From: Pseudocercospora fijiensis CIRAD86
Lineage: Eukaryota; Ascomycota; Dothideomycetes; Mycosphaerellales; Mycosphaerellaceae
Assembly: GCF_000340215.1 (NCBI RefSeq)
Contig: NW_006921541.1
Span: 2,701,527-2,765,526 of the forward strand
Length of the DNA stretch: 64,000 nt
Direction of reading: 5' to 3'
Under the pieces are notes generated by a model. That model made no database searches. It was not told the DNA's origin and worked only from the letters and a program-made list of their open reading frames with translations. The position numbers were made by a program, and so were the translations under genes. Each line of letters starts with the position of its first letter. Position 1 is the first letter of the stretch. Below, piece by piece: positions 1 to 11,792 of the stretch.

Positions 1-3000
1 TATTTTAGTAACGCCGGAGAAGACGCCGACTACTTTACCGACCCTTACGACTCCGATCCGGGCTTAGGAGCTTACTTTACGGGCGTAGGCGATCGCTCGC
101 TATTAGCGTTAAACTCGGTACTATAGGCTAAAGCGTCCCTACTAGCGGCGATCTAACTATTTGCCTCTACGAAGTACGCTTACAAGGTCTATAGGCGGCG
201 ATTTAAGTTAGGCAACCTTCTATACTAGCATATTCGTAAGGAGTACGTAGGGGCGACGACGCCTTCTACTATTGTCGAACGCGTATCGGCAAACCCGGAA
301 GTAATTTAGTCGAGGGCGCCTCCGTTAGCTTAGCAAGGTTACGTATTCCGGAATTGGCAATATATAACTTTCCCTCTTCGGTTGTTACTCTCCGGTATAT
401 CTATATAGGTCTGCCTAGATACCGGCTGTACGCTTACTATTGCGGAAAAAGACTTCGTTTTAAGCTATCGCCCGGACGTAGAGGTACGTAAGCTATACGA
501 ACCGATCGAAATCGGCGGTATCGCCGGCGCGTATCGCTCCGGGGAATACGTCGTATTAGACATGTTTGTCCCGGTAGCGAAGACGGACGGTATAGTCTCC
601 TTAGTGCGAATAACTCGTAAGGTTTACCTAGTTCTAAAACTAAAGGCAAAAATCCTAGTCGGTATAGATACGATTGCTCTAGAGGGAATAAAGATCGATA
701 TTCCCGTACGGACGGTTACCGTAGCTAGTTAGGATAACGCCCGCTTTAAAGTGGCCGTTAAGCGCAAGAAAGGGAAGTCGGTTTAGCGCCCCGTAAGGCT
801 AGCGGAGGATGTAATATTAGCGCCGCGCACAGTCGCCCTCGCGCTAGTTAAGTACGGCGGTAACCTCCCTAAGGGCCGGGATTTCATTCTTAACGCCGGT
901 TTCTTAGTCTAGCTAACTAGCAATATATAGGGATTGTCGTTACAAGCTCCACCTTTAGTAACGGCGTACAATCAGGTCGTAGACGCTAATTTTTCTTATA
1001 TATACATTCGTAACGATGCGACTACTCTAGTAACGATTCGAGCCGAATAGCTACTCGGTTCGTTAAGTAATAGGACTATTGCTAGGGCCTACTACATCGA
1101 CGTAGCCGACTACGGACTAGTAGGATTGAGTCCTAACGCTTTTACGGCCACGTAGGATATACTAAATGCATAGCAGGAATACCGGCACGCGTTAGGCGTA
1201 ACGATCTACGGTAACGATAACTAAGTAGACTAAATTGCTATAGCAGTCGAGCGGTACCCGGAGCTCTTTACTAATCGCTAGACGGTCGTTGATATTCCCG
1301 AGTACGATTATATGCCTATCCTAACCGTGCTAAATTACCTAGATCTGTTACCGCTACCCCGTGTAATTAACCTAGGTAAGAGGGATCGTAAAGTAGTAGA
1401 CAAGATATATAACGACCTATACCGCTAGGGGAAGATGCAGTATACAACCGAGCCTACGCCTTTCGGCTTCCTAGTGTTTGTCGTATAGAAGCGCGTTGCT
1501 AACGGTAAAGGTAGTATAGTTAATAAGCCGCGGGCAGTAGTCGATATACGCGCCTTAAATAAGGTAACGATCCCCGACAGCTATTAGATACCGCTCTAGG
1601 CGGACCTCTTTGCACAGTTAGTAGGGTACTAGTATATTAGCACTATAGACTGCCTAACCTTCTTCTACTAATAGGGCGTAAAGCCGGAGGATCGTTACAA
1701 ATTAACGATTAATACTTATCGTAGCTAGGAATAGTACAAGGTCGCTATTATAGGATATTCGAACAGTGTCTAATTCGTGTAGCGGAAGCTAGATTAGATC
1801 CTTCGCGACTGTCGCAGCTTTGCGTAGGCTTATATCGACGATATCGTAGTGTTTTCGAAGACGTTGCCTAAGCATCTCGATTATCTAGAAGCGGTCTTCT
1901 AGAGATTAGACGCCGTAAGGATTAGCATTAGTCCGAAGAAGACTTTCTTAGGCTTCCCCTCTGCGACCCTTTTAGGTTAGTACGTTAGCGGCCTCGGTCT
2001 AGCTACGAGTAAAGAGAAAATCGCAGCGATTACCTTACTTCAGTTCCCGGAGAACGTATAGAAGCTAGAGCATTATCTCGGTCTAACTAATTGGTTGCGG
2101 CAATACATCCTATACTACGCGCAGATAGCGGCGCCTCTATAGGCGGAGAAAACACGCTTATTAAAAGGGGCGCTAGTTACCGGCAATAGTCGTCGCCGGC
2201 ATGTCGCCGTAACGACGCTAGGTAAGAACGATTAGCACCGTAACGAGCTAGTAAAAGCGTTTCGCTTGTTGCAATCGATATTCTACGAGCCCTCCTTCCT
2301 ATACTATTTCGACCCTAACTATCGCTTATACGCTAATATAGATTCCTTAAAAGAGTTTAGCTATAGCGCGGTGCTCTACTATGTCGATAGGGACCTAGAC
2401 CCTATTCTATCTAAGGGAAAGGCGCAGTTGTTTCCTTACTACAAGGTTCAGCCTATTTTGTTCTTAAGCCGAGGCCTAACTTAGGCGGAGATACGATATT
2501 AGCCGATAGAGCTCGAATACTCGGGAATCGTATAGATAGTAAAGAAGGTAGGCTATTTAATACATACTTTATCGAGGCCGACGACTATCTTTATAGACTA
2601 CTATACCGCGGTCGGTCTTACTAACTCGGTGTCGATAACTACGACTACCGATATAGGCAAGTAGAACCTAAAGTTAGTAAGGGCATCGATGTTCCTTTCC
2701 TAATATCGAGTTAATATAGTTTACCGCCCTAGGCGGATACACCTAGTTCTAGACGCCCTTAGTCGACTTCTAGGGGATACGGAGTCGCCTAAGTTAACGC
2801 CGGACGAGGAGAACTTAGACCCGCTCTCTTACTATACCGACGTAACGCCCTCTTCGGCCGATCTAGAGGAAGTGGCCTACTTCTATACGATGTTAGTAGA
2901 GCTAGATCCGGATTTCCGACGTCGGTTAAACCGAGCGTACGATAACGACGAACATTAGTCTAGGGTTTTACGACTAGTTCGATAAGCGCAGGCGCGGAAT

Positions 3001-4677
3001 ACTTTAGAGCGTCTCTATTCGGAGGGAGCTAATATGCCTTCGGTAACGAAAACGCTAGTTCGATATAAGGGTAGCAAGAACCCGGACCTATTCGCAGGTA
3101 ATGAGTTTAATAGTCCGCTAGGTATTCGATTCTTCGAGAGGGACGGCCTCTTGTATTTCCGTAACTAATCTTTAGGGCGCGAGCGGCTCTATATCCCTCG
3201 AGCCTTAATAGGCGAGATCTTCGAGTAGGCTTACGATAACCGTTGCTACTAAGGCTTTTAGCGCGTCTTCGACCGCATTTAAGCTTCCTTCTTTATATAT
3301 CGACTCGCTCGCTACCTTCGCCTCTATTTAGATTATTGTTACTAGTGTCTCCTTTTGCGTACCCCCCGATACGCTCCTTACGGCGAACTTTACCCGATCT
3401 AGAATGCGGAGGGCCTATACTATACTATAACGATAGATCTCGTAACCGCCCTACCGGTTACAACCGAGGGATTTAATACACTATATACGATTACTTACAA
3501 GACGTCTAAGCGGGTAGTAGTCGTCCTAGGCAAAGAGGACTAGAAGGCCTACGACTAGGGCATCGCTCTAATCGATAGGCTTTGCTTAATAGATATAAGT
3601 ATGCCGGCAGTACTTATCGCTAATCGTAATCCTCGCTAGCTAAGCGACTTCTTTAAGGGCGTTTTCTCGCGCCTACGTACGAAACTAGCTACGTCTACGG
3701 CCTACTACCCTCAAACCGATAGTTAATCCGAGCGAACTAACTAAACGGTCGAGACGGCAATTCGGTATTAGTTAGCGGATTATCCTAGCGAGGATTAGAC
3801 GACGTTTATCCTATAGCTATAGGCTACGCTTAACAACTTCTGCAATACGACTACCGGTTAGTCGCCGAACGAGGTTGCTACGGGCGTAAAGACGAATCTC
3901 GACTCGCTCGATACACTATACGACTATCCGTATAATAGGGCGGTAGAGCGTAGTCGTATCTAGAAGGAAGTCTAGGACGCGATTGCTTAGGCGAACGTAA
4001 AAATAAAAGAACGGTATAATAGCAAGTATAAGCCCCTATTCCTTAAGCTAGGCGACCGTATTATACTTCGCCTACACCGTAGTTACAAAGTGCTAGGTTA
4101 GTCGTACAAGTTTAGCTACCGTTTTAAAGGGCCTTTTACGGTTCTCGAGAAGGTCGGACGGCTAGCCTACCGTCTCGAGTTGCCGCTATTAATGCGTATC
4201 TATCCGGTGATATCGGTTTCGCAGTTAGAAAAAGCTCCTAAAGACCTAGATCCTTTTAAGAGAACTGTTAATTACGAGCCCCCGCCCGTCGTAGCTAAGG
4301 ACGGTCTAGGTTCTAGCGACGAGGGCGACTCTTACGGAATCGAGCGCTTTCTTAGGTAACGGACCGTCGTCCGAAGAGGCTAGCCCGTTCTCTAATACCT
4401 AGTAAAGTAGAAGGGCTATAGGAGCGCCTACAATATATAGTATAATGTCGACGGCTTAACGGGCGCGGACGATCTACGCAAAATCTATAATAACGTATAC
4501 CCTCTAGAGGAGGAACCGCTATCCCGTACCCTCCGTAGGGTAGTAAAGCGGACGAGAGCTCGCTAGCCTTTTTTAGAGGTTGCTAGCTCCGCCGATAAAG
4601 GCGAGGCCGGGCAATCCCTCGCGGTTCGTCGCAAATCGATACGACTCCGCGGCGCGACTCCTCCTTCGGAGTCGTAA
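1..4677 (+). pseudogene. Element A gag end and pol (PR-RT-RH-INT-chromodomain)
   Basis: One frame runs through many TAG/TAA codons that RIP explains. Near 160-250 is a C2H2-like finger of the type fungal gypsy proteins carry before the protease, but both cysteines now read Tyr and one histidine reads Tyr. The protease motif DTGCTLTI is at about 420-445. The RT catalytic box YIDDIVVFSK is at 1831-1860. RNase H covers about 2270-2780 and the integrase zinc region about 3235-3330. The integrase core shows Asp at 3434, a residue now Asn at 3622 that should be the second catalytic Asp, and Glu at 3730, giving exact D-D35-E spacing. A chromodomain (YLVK.KGYRSAYNI.YN) sits at 4400-4470. The TAA at 4675 may be the true stop. 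The gag body lies outside the window. The gene is dead; assignment to Ty3/gypsy is firm. Confidence 0.92.
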
Positions 4678-4699
4678 TCCGCCTAGGCGTACCTTTATA

Positions 4700-7600
4700 T
4701 CGTTATCGTAACTACGTTACTTAGGCAACCGTTATACGTAGACGCAGGCTATCCCTTATTTAGCATCGATCTTTCCGGCATCCTACGATAAGAGAGCTTT
4801 CTATTAATTACCGACGACGAACAGAAACGGCTCTCTAGCGCGACAACCGCGTCCGTCGCGGAGAACGTAAAGCAGCGGCTTTTTAGTAGAAATTTCTATA
4901 GCACCGATTACGATATAAGCGCCTAAACGTTATATTATTCGAGACGGATTTATAACGCGCGTCTCGCCTATATTGTAAGGCCGACACGTTCGACCTCCTC
5001 TAAGGAACGATAGCTAAGAAACATCGTAGAAGCGAGGATCGAGACCCTTAGGACACCGCGATAGGGAATAGTAAGATTAACGCTCCTCGCGGGGAATCGC
5101 TACTATTAGACGGTCTAGGATCGGCCGGACAGTCCTTGTTCGTTACCAGCTTAACGCCTACGCCTAAGCTAGAGGACCTAACGGACAAGACGGATACAGT
5201 ATTAGACACTACGGTCGAGAGTCGCACAGCCGCGCCGGAGCTAGAGAATGTAACGGATAAGGAAGATACGGTATTAGACGAAACGGTCGAGAGTCGTATA
5301 GCCGCGCCGGAGCCTAAGAACGTAACGAGTAGGGAGGATGTAGCCTCGGACATACCGATCGAGATTCCTACGATCGCGGCTAGGGCTAAGGATATAATAA
5401 GTAGAGAGGAGGCAGACGTAGACCCTTCGTTCAAGGTTCCTACGCTCGCGGCTAAGCTTAAGAATATAGCGAACAGAGAGGATGCAGCGCCTAGCGCTAC
5501 GGTCGAGATACGTACGGCTACGCCTAAGCTAGAGGATATAGAAAACTCGATAAAGGATTCGGTAGGTAAGGAAGATACGATAGCGGATTGGATCGGCGAG
5601 CATCGTAGAGAGATAGATAACGCCGCGCTCGAGCCGTAATAACCGCGGCTAGAGGAAAACGGTGCTAACCTAACGTAGACGATAGAAGGATTTGTAATTC
5701 TCGCTACGGTAGAAGGCAACATCCGATAGATCTTTCGTAGGGCGCTATAGCTTATTTCGACCGACGGCAGCTTAAGCACTAGCGACGTTTAGACGGTGTT
5801 AAGCTATACCGCCGAGGATAGGTATATACGGCCTTTCCTAATATTTACCGAGGACAGATCCGATATAGAGCTATACTACGCGCTAACGGACGCCGGCCGG
5901 CAACTATTGCAACGATACGTACCGTTGTTCCTAGGTCGTAGTCGCATTAACGAGACGCTAATAGCAAGCTTAGCACCGTTGCCCCCGGCTAATAAGGCAG
6001 ACGAGTCTAATTAGGAATCGCTCGATATAATAGCTCGGCCGTAATCGTAGGGAACGCCGGGCAGTAAGTTTAGTACGGCGTAGCGTTAGACTATCGCTAA
6101 CCTATCGATAGTGCTCCCGAATCTAGACTTTCCGCTCTCCGATATTAGACGGTTTTTATTTCTAAAATATTGCGTATCGGCGGTTATCGCGGCGGTTAAT
6201 CTAGACTACGTTTTCGATAGTAAGTCGTTTATATAGGCGGTTACAGCGCTTACTACGAAGAAGAAATAGTTAACGGAGTTAGCGAAGGTATTGTTAGGCA
6301 AGGGCCGATAGATAGGTCGGGCACTCTATAAGGCTATAGCCGACTATTTCATCGATAACGGCGACCCGCCGCCGCACTATTTAGGTGAATAGGAGTTTGT
6401 TTAGAAGGGCAAAGCGTTAGAGGTTAGGATTCCGGAGGCCGAGAAGCTATAGGACGCTATACCTAGCTTCTTTGCCCTCTACCGTAACGCTACGGCCTAC
6501 GCGTCTAGTAGCCCGGTTAACGGTACAGAAAGCGGCCCGACTGCTCCCGTCGGCGCGTAGCCTCTTTATGCGCCTTCGGCTTTAGAATCGGCACTACCCT
6601 TAATAACACCCGTAAACCGACCGGCTTCGCTAAAATTGCTATCTTTACTAGCGCGTACCCTTCCTAATTTACCGCTATTATAGGCACTAGCCTCCCTAAC
6701 GTAGGCGCCGAGTAACGGCTCGCTACAAGCGCCCGTACTAGCTCCCCCTAAGCTACTTACTACTCCGATCGAGTCGGTATACGAAGAACACCTAGACCCT
6801 TCCCCTAAGGAACTTAAGTTCGAGCGACAGCGGCTCCGAGGGTAGCGCTCGCGCTAGACTTTGATTAATAAGCGTCTTCTTCGTACTAACGAGACACCCG
6901 AATAAGCGGCAATCCGGTAGTGCGTAGAATACGAGGACTATAACAAGAAAGTCGATATACTAATCGCCGCTAATCCTATAGAGCGTAATAAGGCTAAAGA
7001 TACACGCTTTATCTAGGCCGCGAAACTCGTACGTAACGTATACGCCGAGGACGTAGACGGTCGACTGCCTAACCTCTTTCGCCTACGCCCGCGTAAGCGA
7101 CTCGTCGAACACTATCTAGTAAGGCTTTAGCATTACCTATACTATCTGTACCTTACCGCGGGCGATCGGCGCTTCTAGATTCTACGCGAATTGCATTAGT
7201 ATATAGGCAAGCTAGTTACCGATTTTGAAAGCCTACTCTTTACGCAACCGTACTCCTTCCGAATCTTAAACGACGATTACGCCCGTAAATACTCTATCTT
7301 TAGGACCGACCTCTACTCGGACGGTTACGATACGTAGTAGGAGATTTACGCGATACGCTTTAGCGAGTACGTAGCGCTTACAACTGCGGGCGAATTGAAG
7401 GAGCTCCCTAACCTAGCTAACCTCGATACGAATTTTCTACTAACTATTACTTTCTACTACGCGAAGTTATAGCACCGACTCCTAGCAAACATTACCTGCT
7501 TACGCGAGAACTTCCTTAGCTTAAGTACCTATACCGGCGACCTACGATTCTAGCTAGCACTGTCTCTAATCCGCAATAGAGCCGTCGGTCTTGTAGTACG

Positions 7601-9650
7601 CGCTATCTTGCACTTCCTATAGACGGTCGACCTCGTATAAGAGTAGTTCTACCGCTTCGTCTTAAAAGAATATCGCGATAGTATTATAGCAGGCGGTTAC
7701 CCGGTCCTATATAAGCGTAGCGAGAACGGTAAGGACGTATCCTACCGTAACTACGGTAAGGAATACCTAAAGACGGGCAAGCGACCTATTAGCGAATACG
7801 TCGGAGCGACGAAGTATTATAAGATCGACCTAACTACCTACGGCGAAGTCTAGTTCTTATAGATAGTAGCTACCGGACGACTCTCTATAGTGCGCCTGCC
7901 TCTACTAGACTCCTAGCTTAAGGATTACACCGTTTAGCTACTACTAATCGGTATAGAGCTTAGTACCTAGTCGGCTATATAGCTCTATAAGTAGTACGAG
8001 TCCTCCCTTAACTCTAGTAGCCTGCCCTACCTACACCGTCGCAACCTAGGTCGCCTAGCTATTACCTAGGACGTCGTCGCTTATACCTAGCGGTATGTTA
8101 TAGTCCGTAACGTATATACGCTTCGCGGCGAGGGCTACACCTCCGCCCTCTATACTAATAAGGCGCTTGCGGATACTAAGGCTACTAATGCGTCGCGTAC
8201 GGAATAGTACGCTTAGCTTACTAGTAGCGGTCGCTACTAGAATGGTACCTATATAGCTAACAAGGGCAAAGGTATGCCTCTGCTACTCCTTAACCGTTAG
8301 TGCCCGGTAGACTTTAGCCTAGTCTGCTAGCTAACGTAGATCGATCCGGTATACGCCTTATCTACCTTTATCGCCTATATCTAGACGCTTAAGGACGGCG
8401 CTATCCCTAATAGATTGCAGCCCGTACTAACGCTACAGTTCTACAATTTGCCGCGTACGGCCGCTACCGATCTAGTCTTCGATCCTTTAGGCGTCTAGGA
8501 GCGTATTATATAGGGCAATACTATTTTCAAGTACGATAAGATAGTAACGAATAAGAATTACTAGTAGTACAACATCGACTATACTTAGGATCCTATAGGC
8601 GCATTCCTAGTACCGTTACCCGACTACTCGCTAGACGAGACCGACCTTACCGACGCGCACCTATTCGGCAAAATCATCCCTCTAGAGCTCGCGACTCGGG
8701 CTAAGCCGGTTGCCCCGCTAACTAAGGCGATCTAGCTAAATTCCTCGCGCGCCTTACTATCGACTAAGTTAAACACTCGCTAGAAGCTAACCGCTAGCCC
8801 TTTCTTAGCGCCTCGCCTACCGTCGAAGATGCCGCCGCCGTCTAACCTATTCTCTACGCCTACGAAGGCTCTAGTTACGGCTTAGCTACTACTGCCTAAC
8901 AATACGGTTGCGTAGCTATAGTACAAGCTCCTATCGCTTCCGATACGCTTACTACCTCTGCCCGCCCTATAAGAAAACACTATAGGCGCGTACGGACAGT
9001 ACTAATACAATGCGACGGCAATTAGTATACGTACGCTTAACTTATAAGCGCTCTACTATATGCGCTAGTCCGAGTTAGTAGCAACCGAGGTATACTAGCT
9101 TTAGCAGATACTAGCTAAGGCATAGATCCGCGAAGCTACTAAGCGCTAGATAGCCTAGCAGTATCGCCTTTCCGCTACGGTCTTAAAGGAGTCCCTTACG
9201 CTATCGCTAACCTATCTCTACTACGATTTCTTGCGCGTCGCGCCGTAATAGGCAATCCCTATACTATACCTAATTAACGAGGACGCTTTTAAGCTGCTCG
9301 GCGGCGCATAAGGCAATGCTACTAAAGATGAGATCGCGAAGCTTAACGTATAGATAGCCGACTACTTCAAGCTATACGGTACTATACGCGATACCGATAC
9401 GCTACTGTTGCTAGGTACCGACTTCCCTAACATCCCTATCGATTAGTTAGATCGCGCTACTACTATAGCGGACGCAGTTAATACCTCGCTATCCGATAAC
9501 AAGACTATAAAGACCGTCGCGCCTTAGCCGCAGCTAAAGGCGGTTTAGACTATACTAACTAGCTTACGCGACGCCCTTCGTAACCGTCGCAATAAGCAAG
9601 CATAAAACCGACGTAGTTATTACTAGAGAGACACGATTCTGCACCTAGCA
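4700..9650 (+). pseudogene. Element A downstream ORF (ORF2), unknown function
   Basis: A coding-like frame of about 1,600 codons follows pol and reaches almost to the polypurine tract. Only RIP-type stops interrupt it, apart from one apparent frame change near 5050. It begins with a segment containing YVDAGYPLFSIDLSG and runs through an acidic 24-residue repeat block (5160-5561). It then enters a long, Tyr/Leu-rich globular-looking region (about 5800-8660) and ends in a Pro/Leu-rich and basic tail. The same frame is kept in copy A' despite independent RIP damage, so it was a real gene of the family. I recognise no domain. It is not a normal gypsy product: gag lies upstream of pol here. A structural, env-like or captured host protein are all possible. 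Confidence 0.7.
5160..5561 (+). repeat. 72-bp tandem repeat coding 24-residue acidic units
   Basis: Five full units and one partial unit of 24 residues, typified by APELENVTDKEDTVLDETVE, lie head to tail inside the downstream ORF of element A. Units start at 5160, 5232, 5304, 5376, 5448 and 5520. Units 3 and 4 are more divergent (IEIPTI and FKVPTL endings). A homologous block at 29051-29450 in A' has the same period but a different unit order. Confidence 0.85.
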
Positions 9651-9797
9651 TTACCGTTCTAGTATACTGTTTAGGCTTAGCCTTTGTGCGACGCTATTAC
9701 GCTCTTTTGCCTTAAACCTTCCTACGGTGCGGCCTGCTAAGGACCTTTGTTTTAGGACACTATAGACAGTGCCGACCTTTTTTGTAGGGGGGGAGGC

Positions 9798-9985
9798 TGT
9801 TACGATATAACACTATTGCATGTACGATAGTAGGCAGCGGTTACTATCGACCGCTGCGGTCGCTATTGCTACTAATAGTAGGACTATTATATAGATAGCT
9901 TGCCTCGCGGCACCTTAGAGAATGCATTAACTTTTACACCGTACAACCGTTACGATACCTTCGTACTATAACCGTGTGCCTAGCA
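9798..9985 (+). repeat. Element A 3' LTR with polypurine tract
   Basis: The LTR begins TGTTACGATA directly after the polypurine tract AGGGGGGGGAGG (9786-9796) and ends ...GCCTAGCA at 9985, giving 188 bp with TG...CA ends. The corresponding LTR of A' is at 33698-33877. The 5' LTR is outside the window, so the ends rest on the TG/CA rule, the tract and agreement of both copies' ends. Confidence 0.8.
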
Positions 9986-10664
9986 AGATCTCCTTACCCT
10001 ACGCGCTAAGGCTCTTAAGGATATAACTACTACTTCTTAAGAGGGTCTTGCTCGATAACGGCGCCTCCGTAAAGAGGCTAAGCAGTATTTTAATAACTAT
10101 AATGCTGTTAATTAGGAGCCTCTAAAGGTTAGCGATATAGTTCTCCTATACCGGTCCGAGTTAGAGTATAGTTACTCCTATAAGCTAGCCTTTAAATAGA
10201 AAGGGCCTTATAGAGTATAGGAGGTCCTTTACGATAGTTCTACGTATCGACTTTAGGAACTTAATAGTGCTACCTTAAAGCACTCGCACCCCCGGACTAA
10301 CCTAAAGAAGGTCGTCGAGTTAAGAGAGCCTGCCCGTCCTCCCCCGACCGAGGAGGAAGTTAATGCCTCTACAGACCCTCTACCGACCTTAGATGCCTAT
10401 CGAGAGGAGGATCCTACCGCGATTATAGATCCTATTCTGCCCGACAACTATACGCATCCCTAGATACATCTTAGTAAGCTATTAGGAATAACTTATAAAT
10501 AAAGGGAGGGTTATATACGTATTAATTGCGCGCAGAGCATTTCCGATGTTGATTCCGATAGTGAACTAGACTTCTAGCTATCTAACTCTAACTCCGAGGA
10601 GGAGCTCGACTAGTCTAGCGACGAAGACCGCCTAGAATTATAGCTAGATCCCGAGACTGAATGA
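9986..10664 (+). pseudogene. Element B' integrase C-terminal tail
   Basis: This is the end of the B pol frame: a segment of the kind found after the integrase core (ending near 10260), then a Pro/Glu-rich linker (VELREPARPPPTEEE) and an acidic tail rich in Ser, Asp and Glu. The frame closes with TGA at 10662-10664, a stop that CpA-directed RIP cannot create from a sense codon, so it is probably the original terminator. The minus-strand copy in B'' ends at the equivalent place with TAA (18157-18159). Upstream sequence is replaced by element A. Confidence 0.85.
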
Positions 10665-10885
10665 TTGCTTGTCTTTCCCTACCTCTACTACGTTATTTTC
10701 CTTACCTTCTCCGCGCTATTAATATAGTGCCGCCCTATAGCTTTAGTCCTTACTACTTGTTCCTACGGATATTAATACTTATAGTTGCTGCCCTCTTTTG
10801 CTTTTACTTTATCTATTATATTGCCCTTTTGCCTTCGAGATATTGCTGTAACTTTATTCCTTTGCTCTTGTTTTTCCTTAGATAG
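10661..10885 (+). CDS. Small hydrophobic ORF overlapping the pol stop (ATGA)
   Basis: An uninterrupted 74-codon ORF begins with an ATG that overlaps the pol TGA as ATGA. The product is strikingly hydrophobic, with a probable membrane segment around LRILILIVAALFCFYFIYY and a second Leu/Phe-rich end. It has no RIP stop, but it is also short and pyrimidine-rich. The equivalent stretch in B'' (about 17930-18160, minus) has an 11-bp length difference that breaks the frame, which argues against a conserved protein. It is either a small re-initiated membrane peptide or chance in a T-rich spacer. Confidence 0.25.
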   Translation: MIACLSLPLLRYFPYLLRAINIVPPYSFSPYYLFLRILILIVAALFCFYFIYYIALLPSRYCCNFIPLLLFFLR

Positions 10886-10908
10886 AACTATACGAGGCGT
10901 ATTTTCCT

Positions 10909-10931
10909 AATAATACCCCGGGGGTAGCATT
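10909..10931. repeat. 23-bp GC palindrome of family B, copy 1
   Basis: Core TACCCCGGGGGTA between AT-rich ends, located just 3' of the pol region in B'. With the copy at 11360 it forms inverted ends around a 474-bp spacer. Confidence 0.8.
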
Positions 10932-11359
10932 AGGAAGATGGCCGAACCTAACCCCTCTACCCTTCTAGGACTACTTCCCTCTAGATTCCTAGACTCTAGC
11001 AACCTTCCTTAAGTAACAACGACAATAAGATACTCTGCTAGAGACTGTTCCTGCCCTAATTAGCACTAGTTACGTAGGACACTAAGAAAGGGAGGTTCCC
11101 TATCCCTCTCCCTTCCTAGCTCTTAGATAGATATAGCAACCTAGGCCTATAGCCTCTAAGAATAGGGACCCTAGGCTATCAAGCTTAGTATTTAGAAGAA
11201 GGAAGAAGGTAAACGTACAGACTACCCTTACGTGCTTGCTAATATAAAAGGTAATGCTACATCTATAACGGTAGTGCTATAGGCTAATATACCGACGAAT
11301 TAGCTACGCTAGGCCTAGGCGACTTGCTTCTCGCTACCGAGCATCTCTAGAGAAAAGCT

Positions 11360-11382
11360 AATACTACCCCGGGGGTATTATT
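11360..11382. repeat. 23-bp GC palindrome of family B, copy 2
   Basis: Core CTACCCCGGGGGTA, located about 410 bp before the ATG of the third ORF in B'. It lies in inverted orientation to the copy at 10909. Confidence 0.8.
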
Positions 11383-11792
11383 AGTCCCGCTAGCTTTACT
11401 ACTATAGATTTCTGCTAAGGACTCGAACTAACTAGTTACATTTCGAGTGCGCGAGAATCTACGATAGCTAAAGGTTAACAAAGGCGCGTAGTCGCTACTA
11501 GCAATTAGCTAGATCGATTGTTAAACTTTAGCCTGCCCTAATAATAAAGAAGTCTCGCATGCAGCTTTACTTTTACATACAGCCGTTATCCGTTTGCTTT
11601 ACTAGCGCGGAATATACGGACTACGTTACCTTCGCACTATATTTAAAGCGAGCTTCCTAAGCTCCTTCTTCTACTCGGTTACTAACTAACTCGCTACCGC
11701 CTAAAACCCCCCTTCTATCTAAACCCTTTAATTATTATTGTCAAGCAACGAACACACTTTGCAAACTCGTTTCTAAACCGCCTCGGTCGACT
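11383..11792 (+). other. Leader between palindrome and ORF3 of B'
   Basis: About 410 bp with no supported ORF, ending in the ORF3 start. It contains a less RIP-affected patch (about 11730-11780, with several CA and TG). The matching sequence in B'' is 17013-17440. An internal promoter or RNA-processing region for ORF3 is possible but nothing in the bases proves it. Confidence 0.4.

Larger units (their letters stand above)
1..9985 (+). mobile_element. Ty3/gypsy element A, 5' part outside window
   Basis: The 3' ten kilobases of a large RIP-mutated LTR retrotransposon. In order it holds a zinc-finger-like gag end, aspartic protease, reverse transcriptase, RNase H, integrase and chromodomain, then a second very long ORF, a polypurine tract and a 3' LTR. 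It ends in ...TAGCA at 9985, where the sequence switches at once to the integrase tail of element B'. A therefore appears to have inserted into B', and the flanking five bases AGATC should recur at A's 5' end outside the window. A second copy, A', lies at 26077-33877. A keeps more CpA/TpG than A' and so seems the younger insertion. By comparison with element D, full length is probably near 13 kb (inference). Confidence 0.9.

Noticed and set aside
5048..5779. 243-codon open frame on the minus strand
   Set aside because: It is the shadow of the repeat-coding plus-strand frame of element A ORF2: the plus frame carries the periodic 24-residue units, and the minus frame is Ser/Leu low complexity.
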